Below are positions 62,851 through 64,000 of a DNA stretch of 64,000 bases, piece after piece (position 1 is the first letter of the stretch; the number at the start of each line of letters is the position of its first letter). The notes beneath the pieces are model-generated. The model worked only from the letters and a program-made list of their open reading frames with translations. It was not told the DNA's origin and did not search any database. The translations under genes and the position numbers were made by a program. Location: contig JAMZAV010000815.1 in NCBI GenBank assembly GCA_024449915.1, forward strand, positions 1 to 64,000, read 5' to 3'. This stretch comes from Sweltsa coloradensis. Taxonomy: Eukaryota > Arthropoda > Insecta > Plecoptera > Chloroperlidae.

Positions 62851-63989
62851 TGCCAAGGGGTGATGCCATTTAAAATCCTAATTTGTTGCGATGACGACGT
62901 TCACAACCCTCTATAAGGAGAATCGGGATACAGGAGTACAATTCCGTCCATACTTCGCCAGAGGCTCCTTGCCATGGCATGGACTCTAGCTGGCTGGCAT
63001 GGCGCACACCTGCGCTGGTTGTTGTGAAGCTTCATCCATCCACCCACGAGAGCACACGTCAACCATGCACACGACCTTGGTTCTCTTGTTATGATAATAG
63101 GCCGCACTCCCACGTTCACTTAGGTACTTCACTAAGTGATCTCCAAACATTGCACTAACAAACCTAGACAAACCTTATCCTTGCTTTTGTTTTTTTGCAA
63201 GTGGCTTTGACAGTGACAAGGAGGCAAGCATGCTACTCAGTCTGACACCATATGTCAACTTGATCATCCGATTTCAGACACATATGTTTGATACTTTATA
63301 CATTACGTAAGAATAGAGTATTAGTTAGTAGTTTTAGGGCGCTTAAACAGCTAAGATTATTCTCGCCTCCAAGATAAAACAATTTCTATAAGTGTGAGTT
63401 TTACCACCATGTATACTTCTTTTCAAGGGCTGGAACGTAAGGGGAGACGCCGGGGGACAAGGGCCTGTGCTGGTCAGAACCAGCCACAAGCGTATGGGGA
63501 GGGCAGGGGTTCCCCCACGTCGTGGTCGTCTTCGTCTGTGTCATCATCCGTCCGTGTTGTCATTGCGAGTTGGACTTTGATGTAAGAATAGAACAGGAAG
63601 GTTCGTAACATAACACTTTTCCATGAATTTAATCTAGAAGATAAATTTAAAATTTAATAAATTTCTCAAAAAGGGGGAAAAACAGGCACTTATAATTCCA
63701 CATTTTCTTCTTGATTGAAGATAAATGTTGAAAATCTACTTTGATAGGGACGTAAATCGTAATACGTCTAACATGGTCTATAACTAAAAGATATATCCGG
63801 CTTCTAATTTTGGTTCACTATATTCAATACATCATGATGAGAAGTTTATTTTTTTCTCAAACATTTTTCGAAATCTACTGCTAAAGAAGGAACGTTTAAA
63901 ACCAATAATGGTGATTTGAATTCTCCAAGGAAATCTCTTGCCATGTGTGGATGTGGGCCAAGCTGCATGGCCTATCCTGCCTGACTCAC

Positions 63990-64000
63990 CTACTACTCAA
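63990..64000 (-). other. possible splice donor of the next upstream ATP10 exon
   Basis: The minus strand reads TTGAGTAGTAG followed by a strong donor, GTGAGTCAGG. Ending in AG at phase 2 would join the T that opens the first recognised exon to give Ser, in front of ELGRYTK. Only 11 bases of the would-be exon are in the window, so homology cannot be tested. Confidence 0.25.

Larger units (their letters stand above)
58812..63989. other. 5.2 kb with no recognised exon (likely intron upstream of the first found ATP10 exon)
   Basis: I looked on the minus strand for M1-M2 blocks (YTxxxFLPxNLFEQF, FANxYF, KDxxED) and saw none. The region holds two tRNA-like SINE fragments near 61.4-61.6 kb, a GAC/GAT-rich tract near 62.64-62.85 kb and AT-rich sequence. 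A small frame at 63559-63470 (minus; MTTRTDDDTDEDDHD, 30 codons) is more GC-rich than its surroundings, but I cannot tie it to a gene. Confidence 0.5.

Overview
This is animal nuclear DNA: one large, intron-rich gene on the minus strand in a landscape packed with short non-autonomous DNA transposons, SINEs and decayed elements. The palindrome TAGGCCTA is very frequent, and there are SINEs related to tRNA and 5S rRNA. Together with the gene family this fits a marine invertebrate deuterostome (echinoderm-like), but the sequence alone does not fix the species.

The only protein-coding gene I can support runs from about 58.8 kb down to 23.5 kb on the minus strand. It is a P4-type ATPase (phospholipid flippase) of the ATP10 (class V) group. 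I could place 16 coding exons with GT-AG junctions and matching phases, about 1,200 codons in total. They run from the actuator-domain DGET motif through the DKTGTLT phosphorylation site, the nucleotide-binding domain, the TGDK and GDGANDVSM hinge motifs and membrane segments M3 to M10 to a TAG stop at 23525. The N-terminal exons (M1-M2) were not found and probably lie beyond base 64000. Exon 6 is one base out of frame with its neighbours, so it carries an indel, an assembly error or an unseen splice.

Bases 1-23.3 kb lie downstream of the gene. I see no gene there, only transposons: hAT-like elements with 8-bp target duplications (7300-7848, 9249-10637, 14621-15510, 22214-22907), pogo/Tigger-like elements with CAGT termini (17871-19242, 20447-21549), a MITE-like element (4385-5113) and a recurring short motif, TGGAGGTGCCGGGT.

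The introns hold the most interesting material. (1) At 37551-38185 there is a SINE-like repeat with tRNA-type B boxes and a near-perfect minimal type I hammerhead ribozyme (38011-38052); a second copy at 46085-46450 has a decayed ribozyme. (2) A SINE derived from 5S rRNA sits directly against the splice donor of exon 4. (3) Two hAT-like elements are inserted side by side in the same site, giving three identical 8-bp duplications, and one holds a third nested element. (4) Two inverted copies of one MITE flank exons 12 and 13. (5) At 29576-32119 a hAT element with a BED-finger remnant is interrupted by a broken LINE. (6) At 48905-51063 an old element holds a tRNA-like gene and a younger nested element.
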